DNA of 64,000 nucleotides from Bifidobacterium aerophilum (GTDB taxonomy: Bacteria; Actinomycetota; Actinomycetes; Actinomycetales; Bifidobacteriaceae), in the NCBI RefSeq assembly GCF_010667685.1, contig NZ_WHZW01000001.1:124001-188000 (forward strand), read 5' to 3'. Positions 1 to 8,863 of this stretch are shown piece by piece (the first letter of the stretch is position 1; each line of letters opens with the position of its first letter). The translations under genes were made by a program, and so were the position numbers. The notes below the pieces were generated by a model. That model was not told the origin of the DNA, ran no database searches, and worked only from the letters and a program-made list of their open reading frames with translations.

Positions 1-35
1 GGAGTGTCGGTCAGGAGACCGGACCGCGGACCGGG

Positions 36-1373
36 TCAGTCGACCGTGTAGTTGATGCCCTTGGACTTGAGGTCCTTGGCGACGAAGTCCTGCGTGTTCT
101 TCAGGGCTTCCTTGACGGTGATCTGGCCGTTGACGGCCTTGCCCCACTGGTCCTGCAGCTCCGGGAACCAGGCGTCGTAGTCCGGGCCGAGGTTGAAGCC
201 GCCCATGACGTCCTTGGTCGCGGTGTTGATGATGTCGACCGCGTCGTCCGGGTTGGAGTAGAAGCCGTCGGGGATGTTGGCCTTGACGTACTTGGTCAGG
301 TCGCCGGACAGGCCGGTCGGCAGCGGCACGGTGTTGGAGGCCTTGTCACGGCCGGCTTCGATGCCCTCGTCGGAGTTGATGTACTTCTCCCACTTCATGA
401 CGGCTTCCTGGTGGGCCTTGTCGGTACCCTTCGGCACGAAGTCGACCTGGGTGACGATGCCCGGGACCTTGGCGGTGCCGTCGATCTCCGGGTAGGCGGA
501 GATCTTCCACTTGCCGGAGGTGTTCGGCATGTTGGTCTTGAAGTTCGGGACGGACCAGTACTGGGTGGTCATGAACGCGAGGTTGCCGGAGTCGAAGAAC
601 TTGTACAGCGAGCCTGTGTCGGTCCAGGTCTCGTTGGAGACCATCTTGCCGTCGATCATCTGCTGGATGATGTCGGCCGCCTTGGTGCTGCCCTCGTCGA
701 GGAAGTTGACCTTCCAGCTGTCGCCGTCGATCGAGAACCAGTTGGCGCCCGCCTCCTGGGCGAGCTGCATGAGCACGGACGGATCCTCGCCGGCGAGGTT
801 GAAGATCTTCACGCCGTCGGCGTTGGACTTCTTGCCGAGGGCGAGCAGCTCGTCCCAGGTCTTCGGGGCGTCGACGCCGTACTTGGAGAGCACGTCGGTG
901 TTGGAGATGCTGTACTGGCCTGCCGGGGCGACCGGGATGCCGTAGTACTTGCCGTTGAGCTCGGCGTTCTTCTTGGCGCCGTCGGAGAAGATGCCCAGGA
1001 TCGGCTGGATGGAGTCGGTGATGTCCTCGGCCCAGCCGTTGGCCACGTTGGTGGTCAGCGGGGCGAAGCCCTGCACGAGGTCGGGCAGGCTCTTCTTGGC
1101 CTCGAAGGCGTTGCGGAAGTTCTGCTGCTGGGCGGTGTTGGACGCCTGCAGGACGACCTTGACCTTGACCTCGTTCTGCGACTTGTTGAAGGCCTCGGCC
1201 TGCTGCTGGCCGGTGGTGCTCCAGGTCCAGACCTCGATCTCGGTCGGACCGTTGGACGTGGCGGCGGTGTCGCCCGCGTTGTTGGTGGAGCCGCAGGCGG
1301 CCATGCCCATAAGGGTGGCGACGGCCGCGATGCCGGCGCCGACGCGCATTGCCATGTTGTGTGAACGCTTCAT
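36..1373 (-). CDS. Sugar ABC importer substrate-binding lipoprotein
   Basis: This 445-residue protein binds a sugar or oligosaccharide outside the cell and delivers it to ABC permeases. The N-terminus MKRSHNMAMRVG is followed by a hydrophobic segment and the lipobox MAAC, with the lipidated cysteine at residue 27. The body shows the pattern of family 1 extracellular solute-binding proteins, with WTDTGSLYKFFDSGNLAFMT and QVDFVPKGTDK blocks. The ATG at 1373 is chosen over upstream codons because AAGGAAAAGGAACA directly precedes it. The cognate permeases are not in the window and would lie further left. A weak palindrome at 19-34 follows the stop codon, as is common between binding protein and permease genes. 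Divergent to a LacI gene with matching operators. The ligand cannot be read from sequence. Confidence 0.93.
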   Translation of the reverse strand: MKRSHNMAMRVGAGIAAVATLMGMAACGSTNNAGDTAATSNGPTEIEVWTWSTTGQQQAEAFNKSQNEVKVKVVLQASNTAQQQNFRNAFEAKKSLPDLVQGFAPLTTNVANGWAEDITDSIQPILGIFSDGAKKNAELNGKYYGIPVAPAGQYSISNTDVLSKYGVDAPKTWDELLALGKKSNADGVKIFNLAGEDPSVLMQLAQEAGANWFSIDGDSWKVNFLDEGSTKAADIIQQMIDGKMVSNETWTDTGSLYKFFDSGNLAFMTTQYWSVPNFKTNMPNTSGKWKISAYPEIDGTAKVPGIVTQVDFVPKGTDKAHQEAVMKWEKYINSDEGIEAGRDKASNTVPLPTGLSGDLTKYVKANIPDGFYSNPDDAVDIINTATKDVMGGFNLGPDYDAWFPELQDQWGKAVNGQITVKEALKNTQDFVAKDLKSKGINYTVD

Positions 1374-1453
1374 TGTTCCTTTTCCTTCACTTGGGTGTGA
1401 AACACCTCGTTGTTGCTGTTTCACCACCGGATCAAGAATCCTCAGTTAATCCT

Positions 1454-1465
1454 TTCACCAGTGAA
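1454..1465. promoter_or_regulatory. LacI operator TTCACCAGTGAA (binding-protein side)
   Basis: TTCAC-CA-GTGAA is an inverted repeat in the 346-bp divergent gap 1374-1719. It matches TTCACCGGTGAA at 1623-1634 in everything but the two central bases. A wider-spaced TTCAC-N6-GTGAA lies at 1386-1401 in the leader of the binding-protein gene. The gap also contains GGAAAACGCTTACA at 1512-1525, similar to the operators listed near 27.7, 34.0, 36.6, 45.5 and 47.95 kb. Inferred target of the LacI protein encoded at 1720. Confidence 0.7.
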
Positions 1466-1622
1466 CGGTTTCAATTACAACACCACGGAATCACTTTGTC
1501 AAGCCAGAGAAGGAAAACGCTTACAATTGGCTTAATTTGAGGCGTTTCGCATCATTCTCACTCACGACGCCTCAACGCCGGCAGGTAGCATATTTATCCA
1601 TATATCAACACAAGTGAATCTA

Positions 1623-1634
1623 TTCACCGGTGAA
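1623..1634. promoter_or_regulatory. LacI operator TTCACCGGTGAA (autoregulatory side)
   Basis: Perfect 12-bp palindrome 86 bp before the LacI start. It overlaps a second arrangement, GTGAATCTATTCAC at 1614-1627, so two half-site pairings are possible. Its match to the site at 1454-1465 suggests that one regulator controls both divergent transcripts. Confidence 0.7.
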
Positions 1635-1719
1635 TTGTTCACTACACGGGCTATACTGGCAGACAGTTCGCGGTCCGTTCGGTCCGCATGTCCGCCATCA
1701 CACCAAGAGGTATTCGGTC

Positions 1720-2754
1720 ATGGTCACGCTACGCGACGTCGCGCTTGCCGCCGGGGTCTCCCCCGCGGCGGCCTCATATGCACTGTCAGGCAGTTCCAAG
1801 GTCACCGAGGAGACGGCCGCCCGCGTACGCAAGGCCGCAGAGGAGCTGCACTACACCGGCAATCTGGCCGCCAAGGCGCTGCGCCAGGGCAAAAGCGGCA
1901 TCATCGGCGTGGCGGTGTTCGAACTCAGCCGCGAATACCCGGCCACGCTGTCGTACGTCATCAGCACGCAGGCGCTCAAGCACGGCATGCAGGCGCTCAT
2001 CCAGCAGATCAGCTACTCCACCAAGCAGGAACGCGCGTTCCTGCGCAGCATGTCGAACCAGTACAGCGACGGGATGATCCTGTGTTCGGCCGGCGTGCCG
2101 GAGTCGGAGATCGCCATGCTCAGCAAGGGCCGTCCCGCGGTCATCCTGGACGACGCCGCGGTCACTTCCTACGACACGGTGCTCAACCCGCGCGAGGACG
2201 GCATGCGCACGCTGATCGGCCACCTGTTCTCCACCGGCAAGTCCGACCCGCTGATCATCGGCGCGAAGCCGCGCACGAAAAAGGACGCGATGGCCGGCGC
2301 GTCCGGCAACGACCGACTCCTTACCGGCTGTTACGAAGGATTCGCCGACAACGGCCACCGCCTGGCCAAATCCCGCATCGTGCCGCTGCAGGCATGGGAC
2401 ATCGAGGTCGCCCGGCTCAAGGCGCACGAACTGGTCGAACAGCACCGCATCTTCGACAGTGCGATCTGCGCGACCGACACCGTGGCGCTCGGCTTCATGC
2501 GCGGGCTCATCGAATGCGGCGTGCGCGTGCCCGAGGACGTGGCCGTGGTCGGATTCGACGGCATCAACACCGCGCGATACGGCTCGCCCTCGCTGACCAC
2601 CATCGAGGTGGATATGGAGGAGATCGCCTCGCGCGCCGTCGAACTGCTCATGAACCGCATCAACGCGCCCGCCGAAGACGCCGACCATACCCCGCAGCAC
2701 GTCACTGTCGGCTACCGCCTGCGCGTGGGCGAATCCACCGTGGGCCGGCAGTAG
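1720..2754 (+). CDS. LacI-family transcriptional regulator
   Basis: A 344-residue sugar-responsive repressor. The N-terminal helix-turn-helix is VTLRDVALAAGVSPAAASYA followed by the hinge-helix region. The periplasmic-binding-protein-like effector domain follows and ends with the typical VAVVGFDGINTARYGSPSLT block. The start at 1720 is favoured because AAGAGG precedes it and because LacI proteins begin a few residues before the V/I-x-DVA motif. The gene is divergent from the sugar-binding lipoprotein gene. The shared TTCAC-NN-GTGAA sites make that importer the likely target. The inducer is unknown. Confidence 0.93.
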   Translation: MVTLRDVALAAGVSPAAASYALSGSSKVTEETAARVRKAAEELHYTGNLAAKALRQGKSGIIGVAVFELSREYPATLSYVISTQALKHGMQALIQQISYSTKQERAFLRSMSNQYSDGMILCSAGVPESEIAMLSKGRPAVILDDAAVTSYDTVLNPREDGMRTLIGHLFSTGKSDPLIIGAKPRTKKDAMAGASGNDRLLTGCYEGFADNGHRLAKSRIVPLQAWDIEVARLKAHELVEQHRIFDSAICATDTVALGFMRGLIECGVRVPEDVAVVGFDGINTARYGSPSLTTIEVDMEEIASRAVELLMNRINAPAEDADHTPQHVTVGYRLRVGESTVGRQ

Positions 2755-2877
2755 CCGGCGAATCCCGGACCGGACCTCGGACCGGAGCCGATTCTCAAAA
2801 GGACCATGGCGTTCGACACACGGAACCACTACAATCGGGCGGTGAGAGATCATCACCATGATCAAGGGGGATTTTCC

Positions 2878-5739
2878 ATGTCCGAACCACACGACGACGC
2901 GACGGCCGACGCCGGCCAACCCGATCCGACGCAGCAGCCGCCGGCCGTGCAGCCACCGGCATCGCAGCAGCAGCCGTCATCGCAACCGAACGCACCGCAG
3001 CAGCCCACGCCCGTGCCGCAACAGCCGGCACAGGCACCGTATCCGCAGCAGCCGTACGCGCCGCAACAGTACCATCAGGGACCGCAGCAGCCGGCATACG
3101 GGCAACCGCAGCCCCGCTACGGGCAGGCACCGTACGGACAGCAGCCGCAGTATCGTCAGCAGCCGCACCAACAGCCCGCGCCGCAACAGTACCGGCCGCA
3201 GTACGCCGGACAGTATCCCGCCGGGCAGCCGCACCAGCAGCCGTTCCAAGGACAGCCGCGCCCCGCGTCCGGCGCACAGCCGTTTGCGGGCCAGCCGTAT
3301 CCGGGCCAGCCCGCCCAGCCACAGCCCGCCCAGCCACAACAGCAGTCGCCGTTCCCCGGACAGCGTCCGGCACCGGCCGGCCAGCAGAACCAACCGTTCG
3401 CCGGACAGCCGCAGCAGGGTCAGCCGCAACCCGGTCAGCCGTTCCCGCCGCAGGGGCCCGGCAACCGTCCGGGCGGAGCGCACGCCGGCAAGCCCGGCAA
3501 AGACAAGCCGAACCGCAAGCCGAAATGGTGGCTGATCATCGTCGCCGTGGTGGCCGTCATCGCCATCATCGTCGGCACCGTGTTCGCGGTGCGCGCGATG
3601 AACGGCGGCGACAAGACCGCCAAGGCCGCGCTGCCCACCGTCGAGCAGGCGTACGGCGGCGCGCTGTCGGCCGACCAGTACGATCTCAAGGAGCCGATCG
3701 CGGTCGACATCTACCACGAGTTCCGCATCACCCTCAAGGGCAAGGCGTCGGTCGTGCCCGACGACTACTGGGCGTTCAAGCTCAAGGGCACCGACATGAC
3801 GGTGTACGACTGCGCGCGGATCTACCAGGACGCCTCGCTGTCCGTGCCGATCCCGACCAGCGTGTTCGCCAGCACGCCGATCGACGACAAGGACGGCAAC
3901 GGCACCATCGACATCAGCGGCACGATGGACATCCCCGACTACATGCAGCACGGCGACAGCGTCGGCAAGGAACGCGGTCTCCTGCCATCCGACGGCTACT
4001 ATTACGTGCAGTACATGGGCGCGGACGGCAAGAAGCTCGCCAAGCCGATCGTGCAGTTCTTCAAGGTCATCAACCCGGCCGACGTCGAACAGCTCGCCCC
4101 CGTCCGGAACATCACGCCGGTCGTCAACTCCGATGGCGGCGTCGACATCTCGTGGGACGCGCTCGACGGCGCCAAGTCGTACAACGTGTACACGTACATC
4201 GTCCGCCCGCAGGTCGGCCAGCCCGGCGACGACAACTTCAGCGAGGAACAGACCACGATCACCAAGATCGGATCGTCCACGACGACCGAACTGCTGTCGA
4301 AGGACTACGACAAGGTCAAGTCCAGCAAGCTCCTCAACGACGAAAAGGAAACGACCTACAGCCAGAACGAGGCGTTCCACTCGCTGGCCGTCGAGGACCA
4401 GGACTACATCGACGCATGCGCGGACAGCTCCGAGGAATACTGCGCGAACGTGCTGCAGGAGGCAGGCGGGTCGTACAACCCCGACTCGGCCGGCAAGCTG
4501 TACTTCGTGGTGTCCGGAGTGGACGCCGATGGCCACGAGAGCCGCTGGCGCGCGGTCGACGCGAACGACATCGTGCCGTCGATCCCGATCGGCGTCGCCA
4601 ACCAGACCCAGCACCGCCAGTGGATCTACGGCCTCAAGGGCGTGTTCGGCGAGGACAACACCCTCGAAGAGAACATGCAGCAGTACGTCTACACCTTCGT
4701 GACGATGGCCAACGGCTCGACGGCGACGATCCCCAGCCGGTTCAGCGACCTGCAGAAGACCGGCGACGCGGATTGGAAGTTCACGATCTCGGCGCCCGGC
4801 ACGAAGATCACGAACACCGGACGCCTGTATTACGAGGGCGATCTGAACCCGATCTTCTCCAAGGTCACGCAGGCCGCGCTCCAGGCGCTGCCGAAGGCCG
4901 GCGGCGTGCTCGACCGCATCAACGCGGTCAGCAACGTCGACTGGAACGGATACGACACGAAGAAGATCGATTCGGACACGAAGGAATCCCCGTACTTCAA
5001 CTACGCGTCGACCGACTACGGCAAGTACCTCGCCAACAACATCCTCAACGGCCACGAGGTCATCGACGTCACCAAGTACGCCACCGACGACTACCAGGTG
5101 AGCACGGACGACGTGATGTACGAGCTGATCTACCAGAACCCGTACGTGCGCACCGACTCCTCGGGCATCAGGTACACGGTCCGCAAGCAGGGCGACAAGA
5201 CCGTGATGTGGGTGAAGTACCCGGACAACTACCGCGAGCGCCAGCAGAAGATCGCCGATTTCGTGGACGAGAACAAGGGCAGGTTCCAAGGCTCGGACCG
5301 CGACAAGGCCATCGCCATCGAACAGTTCCTCGCCGAGAAGATGACCTACGACTACGATGCCGTCGCAGACAAGGGAGACACACAGGAAAGCGCTTACGAA
5401 AGCGTGGAATCCGTGCAGAAGTTCCCCGACGCGTGGAGCCCGTACGGCATGGTGAGCGGCAAGGGCGTGTGCATGTCCTACGCGTACGCCTACCAGATCC
5501 TCGGCAAGGCCGCCGGCCTCGACACCCGCGTGGTGTCCGGCAACGTCACCGGCTACAGCGTCAGCCACGCATGGAACTACGTGAAGATCGACGGCAAGTG
5601 GCTGGTCATCGACGCCACCTGGGACGATGAAGGCAACTACGCCGACACCAAGTACCAGCTCAAGGACAAGTCCGAGGTGACCGACCACTTCGCCTTCAAC
5701 GACGGATGGACCCTCGCCTCCCAGTCCGGCCAGTACTGA
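2878..5739 (+). CDS. Pro/Gln-rich membrane protein with transglutaminase-like domain
   Basis: A 953-residue protein with four parts. Residues 1-215 are extremely rich in Gln, Pro, Tyr and Gly (PQQPYAPQQYHQGPQQPAYG style). One transmembrane helix (WWLIIVAVVAVIAIIVGTVF) spans about 217-238. A long middle region includes a fibronectin-like stretch (ISWDALDGAKSYNVYTYIV). The C-terminal domain is transglutaminase/protease-like. The expected catalytic triad is visible: Cys865 in GKGVCMSYAYA, His897 in SVSHAWNYV and Asp912 in WLVIDATWDD. The start at 2878 has AAGGGGGATTTTCC before it. By the positive-inside rule the Pro/Gln tail is probably cytosolic and the enzyme-like part outside. It may process or crosslink cell-wall peptides, but the substrate is unknown. 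Confidence 0.85.
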   Translation: MSEPHDDATADAGQPDPTQQPPAVQPPASQQQPSSQPNAPQQPTPVPQQPAQAPYPQQPYAPQQYHQGPQQPAYGQPQPRYGQAPYGQQPQYRQQPHQQPAPQQYRPQYAGQYPAGQPHQQPFQGQPRPASGAQPFAGQPYPGQPAQPQPAQPQQQSPFPGQRPAPAGQQNQPFAGQPQQGQPQPGQPFPPQGPGNRPGGAHAGKPGKDKPNRKPKWWLIIVAVVAVIAIIVGTVFAVRAMNGGDKTAKAALPTVEQAYGGALSADQYDLKEPIAVDIYHEFRITLKGKASVVPDDYWAFKLKGTDMTVYDCARIYQDASLSVPIPTSVFASTPIDDKDGNGTIDISGTMDIPDYMQHGDSVGKERGLLPSDGYYYVQYMGADGKKLAKPIVQFFKVINPADVEQLAPVRNITPVVNSDGGVDISWDALDGAKSYNVYTYIVRPQVGQPGDDNFSEEQTTITKIGSSTTTELLSKDYDKVKSSKLLNDEKETTYSQNEAFHSLAVEDQDYIDACADSSEEYCANVLQEAGGSYNPDSAGKLYFVVSGVDADGHESRWRAVDANDIVPSIPIGVANQTQHRQWIYGLKGVFGEDNTLEENMQQYVYTFVTMANGSTATIPSRFSDLQKTGDADWKFTISAPGTKITNTGRLYYEGDLNPIFSKVTQAALQALPKAGGVLDRINAVSNVDWNGYDTKKIDSDTKESPYFNYASTDYGKYLANNILNGHEVIDVTKYATDDYQVSTDDVMYELIYQNPYVRTDSSGIRYTVRKQGDKTVMWVKYPDNYRERQQKIADFVDENKGRFQGSDRDKAIAIEQFLAEKMTYDYDAVADKGDTQESAYESVESVQKFPDAWSPYGMVSGKGVCMSYAYAYQILGKAAGLDTRVVSGNVTGYSVSHAWNYVKIDGKWLVIDATWDDEGNYADTKYQLKDKSEVTDHFAFNDGWTLASQSGQY

Positions 5740-5747
5740 GTTCGCTG

Positions 5748-5796
5748 AATGACCTGTGGGGTGACGGAGAGCATTCTCTGTCACCCCACAGGTCAT
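5748..5796. terminator. Bidirectional hairpin terminator
   Basis: A 23-bp stem (one G-U pair) with a GCAT loop, beginning AATGACCTGTGGGGTGAC and ending in its complement. It lies 8 bp after the transglutaminase-like gene and between two convergent genes. There is no strong T tract. Confidence 0.75.
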
Positions 5797-5855
5797 TGCC
5801 TATCTACCGCCGAACAGCCGCCGATGATCTACGATAACGCCGATCATCGCGGCGG

Positions 5856-6752
5856 TCAGCGTTCGTACGTCCATTCGTCATGCCATTCGAGCAACGCCTG
5901 TCCGCCGCCGATGCGGATCGGCAACCACAGGGTCGGCGAGTTGCCGAGATCCTTCGGTTGCCAGCGGTCGCCGACGTACAGGAACTGCCCGTCCGGCAGC
6001 GGCAGCACGAGATCGCACTGCGAGTCGAACGTGCGCGATCCGGCCGGCGTGAACGCCTTCCACTCGCTCCACGGACCGTGCAGGTCGGCCGCGGTCGCGA
6101 ACATGTTGTCGTTGCAGTCCCAGCCGGTCAGCTGCGAGCCGAACCAGTAGTACAGGCCGTCGTGCTTGACGATCGTCGGCGACTCGTAGCCGTACCGGTA
6201 GTTGGTGCCGCGCAGGCAGACCACGTCCTCGACGACCGAATGGTAGTCGTCGGACAGGCGGTAGATGTGCGTGCCGTGCTCGCGGTCCTCGGAGATGAGG
6301 TAGCCGGCGCCGTCGTCGTCCTGGAAGACGCCGATGTCGCGCGAGATGTTGCCGAACGGCTGCATCGAGAACAGGAAGCGGAACGGCCCGAGCGGGTTGT
6401 CGGCGACGGCGACGGCGACGTGCGCGTAGTTGTAGTCGCCGCGCTCGGCGTGGATGTACATGACGTATTCGCCGGCGGACGGGCAGCGCAGCACCTTCGG
6501 GCGTTCGGCGATCGTGTCGGCGGCGAGCAGCCCCTCGGCGCGCGGCGCGAGCACGATGCCGGCGTTGTGCCAGTGTGCGAGATCATCGGACGTGTAGCAG
6601 GCGACGCCCTGGAACAGGTTGCCGTTCACCTTGTTCTCGCCGTACGCGTAGTACGTGCCGTCGAACTGCTGGATGCCGAGGCCGTGCAGCTGGGCGACTG
6701 CTCCGGTGTCGTCATGCGCGAGGCATGCGCCCCGCATGGTTACGGTGGTCAT
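5856..6752 (-). CDS. GH43-like glycosidase (exo-galactanase-type five-bladed propeller)
   Basis: A 298-residue cytoplasmic protein without signal peptide. Sequence features of the GH43/clan-F propeller are visible: GTYYAYGENKVNG near the start, RDIGVFQDDDGAGYLISED in the middle, and YESPTIVKHDGLYYWFGSQL with a likely catalytic Glu. The RD-x3-F-x-DDDG and E-(A/S)-P patterns resemble exo-beta-1,3-galactanase-type GH43 members more than arabinofuranosidases. This is a recognition from memory, not a search. The start at 6752 has GGAGGAAGGA upstream. The gene is last in the importer operon, after a hairpin at 6821-6860, so it probably cleaves the imported oligosaccharide inside the cell. Confidence 0.75.
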   Translation of the reverse strand: MTTVTMRGACLAHDDTGAVAQLHGLGIQQFDGTYYAYGENKVNGNLFQGVACYTSDDLAHWHNAGIVLAPRAEGLLAADTIAERPKVLRCPSAGEYVMYIHAERGDYNYAHVAVAVADNPLGPFRFLFSMQPFGNISRDIGVFQDDDGAGYLISEDREHGTHIYRLSDDYHSVVEDVVCLRGTNYRYGYESPTIVKHDGLYYWFGSQLTGWDCNDNMFATAADLHGPWSEWKAFTPAGSRTFDSQCDLVLPLPDGQFLYVGDRWQPKDLGNSPTLWLPIRIGGGQALLEWHDEWTYER

Positions 6753-6820
6753 GGATGATTCCTTCCTCCGCATCGTCATGCGATGCGGCCATATGTGTCG
6801 TATATGCGTTCGGATATGGT

Positions 6821-6860
6821 TCGAGCCGCGAACCCGCGCAAGCACAGGTTCGCGGCTCGA
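6821..6860. promoter_or_regulatory. Intercistronic stem-loop between permease and glycosidase
   Basis: TCGAGCCGCGAACC pairs perfectly with GGTTCGCGGCTCGA (14 bp, 12-nt loop) in the 144-bp gap. There is no T tract on the minus strand, so it may attenuate or stabilise the transcript rather than end it. Confidence 0.6.
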
Positions 6861-6896
6861 TTCGGGCGTACCTCCGTCGCCCCTGTGGTCACTGCG

Positions 6897-7874
6897 TCAC
6901 TGCTTGACAGAGCCGGCGGCGAGGCCGGACTGCCAGTACTTCTGCAGGAACAGGAAGCAGATGATCAGCGGAACGATGGCGATGAGCGATCCGGTCAGGA
7001 TCAGGTTGTTCGGCAGCTCCTTCACCGAGGTGTCGCTGCCCATCTTCAGCCAGACGTTCAGGCCGACGGTCAGCGGGTAGTCCTTGGTGTCCTGCAGCAT
7101 GATCAGCGGCAGGAAGTAGTTGTTCCACACGCCGACGAGCGCGAACAGCAGCACGGTCACGAAGCCCGGGGACAGCAGCGGGAAGCCGATCTTCCAGAAG
7201 ATCGTCCACTGGCTCGCACCATCGAGCTTGGCGGCCTCAAGCAGCGAGATCGGGATCGACGTCTGTGCGTAGATGATCATCAGGTACAGGCCGAACGGGT
7301 TGCTCAGCTGCGGCAGGATGACCGCCCACGGCGTGCTGACCAGACCGGCCTGCGAGTACATGAGGAACAGCGGGACGGTGATGACCGTGCCCGGGATCGA
7401 CATGAACGCGAGCGTGATCCACAGCAGCCAGTTGCGGCCCGGGAAGCGCATCGTGGCGACCGCGTAGCCGGCGAACGTGGCGATGAGCGTTGAGCCGAGG
7501 CCGGCGGCCACGGCGTACAGGATGGTGTTGAGCAGCCAGCGCGGGTAGACGCCGTCCTTGAACGTGAACGTGTCGTGGATATTCTGGAAGAACACGTTCT
7601 GGTCGGCGAACCACAAGCCGGGCGAGTTGTACAGGCCGCTGTTGGTCTTCGTACTCGAGAACACGAGCCACAGCAGCGGCACGAGGCAGTAAATCACCAT
7701 GACGGCCATGATGATGTGCAGCAGCCAGCTCATGACGCGCTGCCTGCCGGTGAGCTTGAGGCGCTGCGCGGCCTTTTCGGCGCGGCGCATGTTGCGCTGG
7801 CGGTTCTTCCAGTCCTGCTTCGCGAGCTTCTCCTCGCGGCTTGCCTTGCGTGGCGAAACGGTTGCGGCACTCAT
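6897..7874 (-). CDS. Sugar ABC importer permease, MalG/UgpE type
   Basis: A 325-residue inner-membrane permease with a basic N-terminus and six predicted helices. The EAA loop that docks the ATPase is EAAKLDGASQWTIFWKIGFP, and a conserved WNNYFLPLIML block follows. It pairs with the upstream MalF-type permease. Its ATG overlaps the upstream stop codon by one base (TAATG), which points to coupled translation. No ATP-binding subunit is encoded nearby. Bifidobacterial sugar importers often use a shared MsiK-like ATPase, and that is inferred here. Confidence 0.95.
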   Translation of the reverse strand: MSAATVSPRKASREEKLAKQDWKNRQRNMRRAEKAAQRLKLTGRQRVMSWLLHIIMAVMVIYCLVPLLWLVFSSTKTNSGLYNSPGLWFADQNVFFQNIHDTFTFKDGVYPRWLLNTILYAVAAGLGSTLIATFAGYAVATMRFPGRNWLLWITLAFMSIPGTVITVPLFLMYSQAGLVSTPWAVILPQLSNPFGLYLMIIYAQTSIPISLLEAAKLDGASQWTIFWKIGFPLLSPGFVTVLLFALVGVWNNYFLPLIMLQDTKDYPLTVGLNVWLKMGSDTSVKELPNNLILTGSLIAIVPLIICFLFLQKYWQSGLAAGSVKQ

Positions 7875-8791
7875 TACTTATCCCACCTGTTCCCAATGGC
7901 CTTGACGATGGCGACGAGCACCATCGTGATGATGCCTACGATCAGCGATACGGCGGCCGCGTAGTTCGCGTCCTGGCTGGTGAACGCCAGATTGTAGGTG
8001 TACATGTTCGGCGTGTACGAGCTGTTGATCGTCTCCGGTGCGAGCGTCTTCAACACGTTCGGTTCGTTGAACAGCTGGAACGAGCCGATGAGCGAGAACA
8101 GCAGCGTCATCATGACCGATCCGCGGATCTGCGGGATCTTGACCGACCATGCGATGCGCAGCTCGGACGCGCCGTCGATGCGTGCGGACTCGTACAGCTC
8201 CTCGGGGATGACGCGCAGCGAGGAGTAGTAGATCAGCATGTTGTAGCCCATGAAGCACCAGGTGGCGATGTTCGCGATGGCGAACAGCATGAGCTGGCTG
8301 CCGAACATGTTCGGGGCCTGCACGCCGAGCGCGTGCGCGACCTGTCCGAACAGGCCGTAGTCGTTGCCGTAGATGTAGCCCCACATCATGGCGGCGATCA
8401 CGCCGGGGACGGCGTAGGGCAGGAACATGAGGATGCGCGGGATGGCGATGTGGCGGATGCGCTGCGAGTCAAGCATCAGCGCGGCCATGAGGGCGAGCGC
8501 GAGCATGAGCGGCGTCTGGATCCAGAAGTAGAGGAACACGCGACCGAAGCCGGTCCACATGAGCGTGTCCTTCAACGCCTTGAGGTAGTTCGCGAATCCG
8601 ACGAACGACGATCCGCCGATCATCTGCTGCTTGAAGAATCCCAGATACAGTGCGTAGAACAGCGGGATGATCGTGCCGAACAGGAACACGATCACGTACG
8701 GCAGGCAGAACGGGATGCCGATCCAATCCTGACGCTCCTTGACTTTTGTTTTCCGTGCCTTTGCCGGCGCGGATGCGGTTGCTGCAGTCAT
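7874..8791 (-). CDS. Sugar ABC importer permease, MalF/UgpA type
   Basis: A 305-residue permease with an N-terminal Ala/Lys-rich tail, then six helices beginning PFCLPYVIVFLFGTIIPLFY. The EAA-type loop is YESARIDGASELRIAWSVKI. The start at 8791 is preceded by GGAAG. A TTG codon four residues upstream is possible but poorly placed. It overlaps the next permease by one base and follows the binding-protein gene after a 72-bp gap holding a stable hairpin. Confidence 0.94.
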   Translation of the reverse strand: MTAATASAPAKARKTKVKERQDWIGIPFCLPYVIVFLFGTIIPLFYALYLGFFKQQMIGGSSFVGFANYLKALKDTLMWTGFGRVFLYFWIQTPLMLALALMAALMLDSQRIRHIAIPRILMFLPYAVPGVIAAMMWGYIYGNDYGLFGQVAHALGVQAPNMFGSQLMLFAIANIATWCFMGYNMLIYYSSLRVIPEELYESARIDGASELRIAWSVKIPQIRGSVMMTLLFSLIGSFQLFNEPNVLKTLAPETINSSYTPNMYTYNLAFTSQDANYAAAVSLIVGIITMVLVAIVKAIGNRWDK

Positions 8792-8817
8792 GGTGACTTC
8801 CAATCTCTGATGGCATG

Positions 8818-8854
8818 CCCGCGCCCCTTACAGACAGACCGTGAGGGGCGCGGG
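8818..8854. promoter_or_regulatory. Intercistronic hairpin after binding-protein gene
   Basis: CCCGCGCCCCT pairs with AGGGGCGCGGG (11 bp, all matched, 15-nt loop) between the binding protein and permease genes. Such hairpins commonly leave binding-protein mRNA in excess over permease mRNA. No T run follows. Confidence 0.65.
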
Positions 8855-8863
8855 CGGACGGGA

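Noticed and set aside
2941-3500. Gln/Pro-rich stretch considered as a frameshifted or non-coding repeat
   Set aside because: The frame is continuous into the transmembrane and transglutaminase-like parts and has a proper start with ribosome-binding site.
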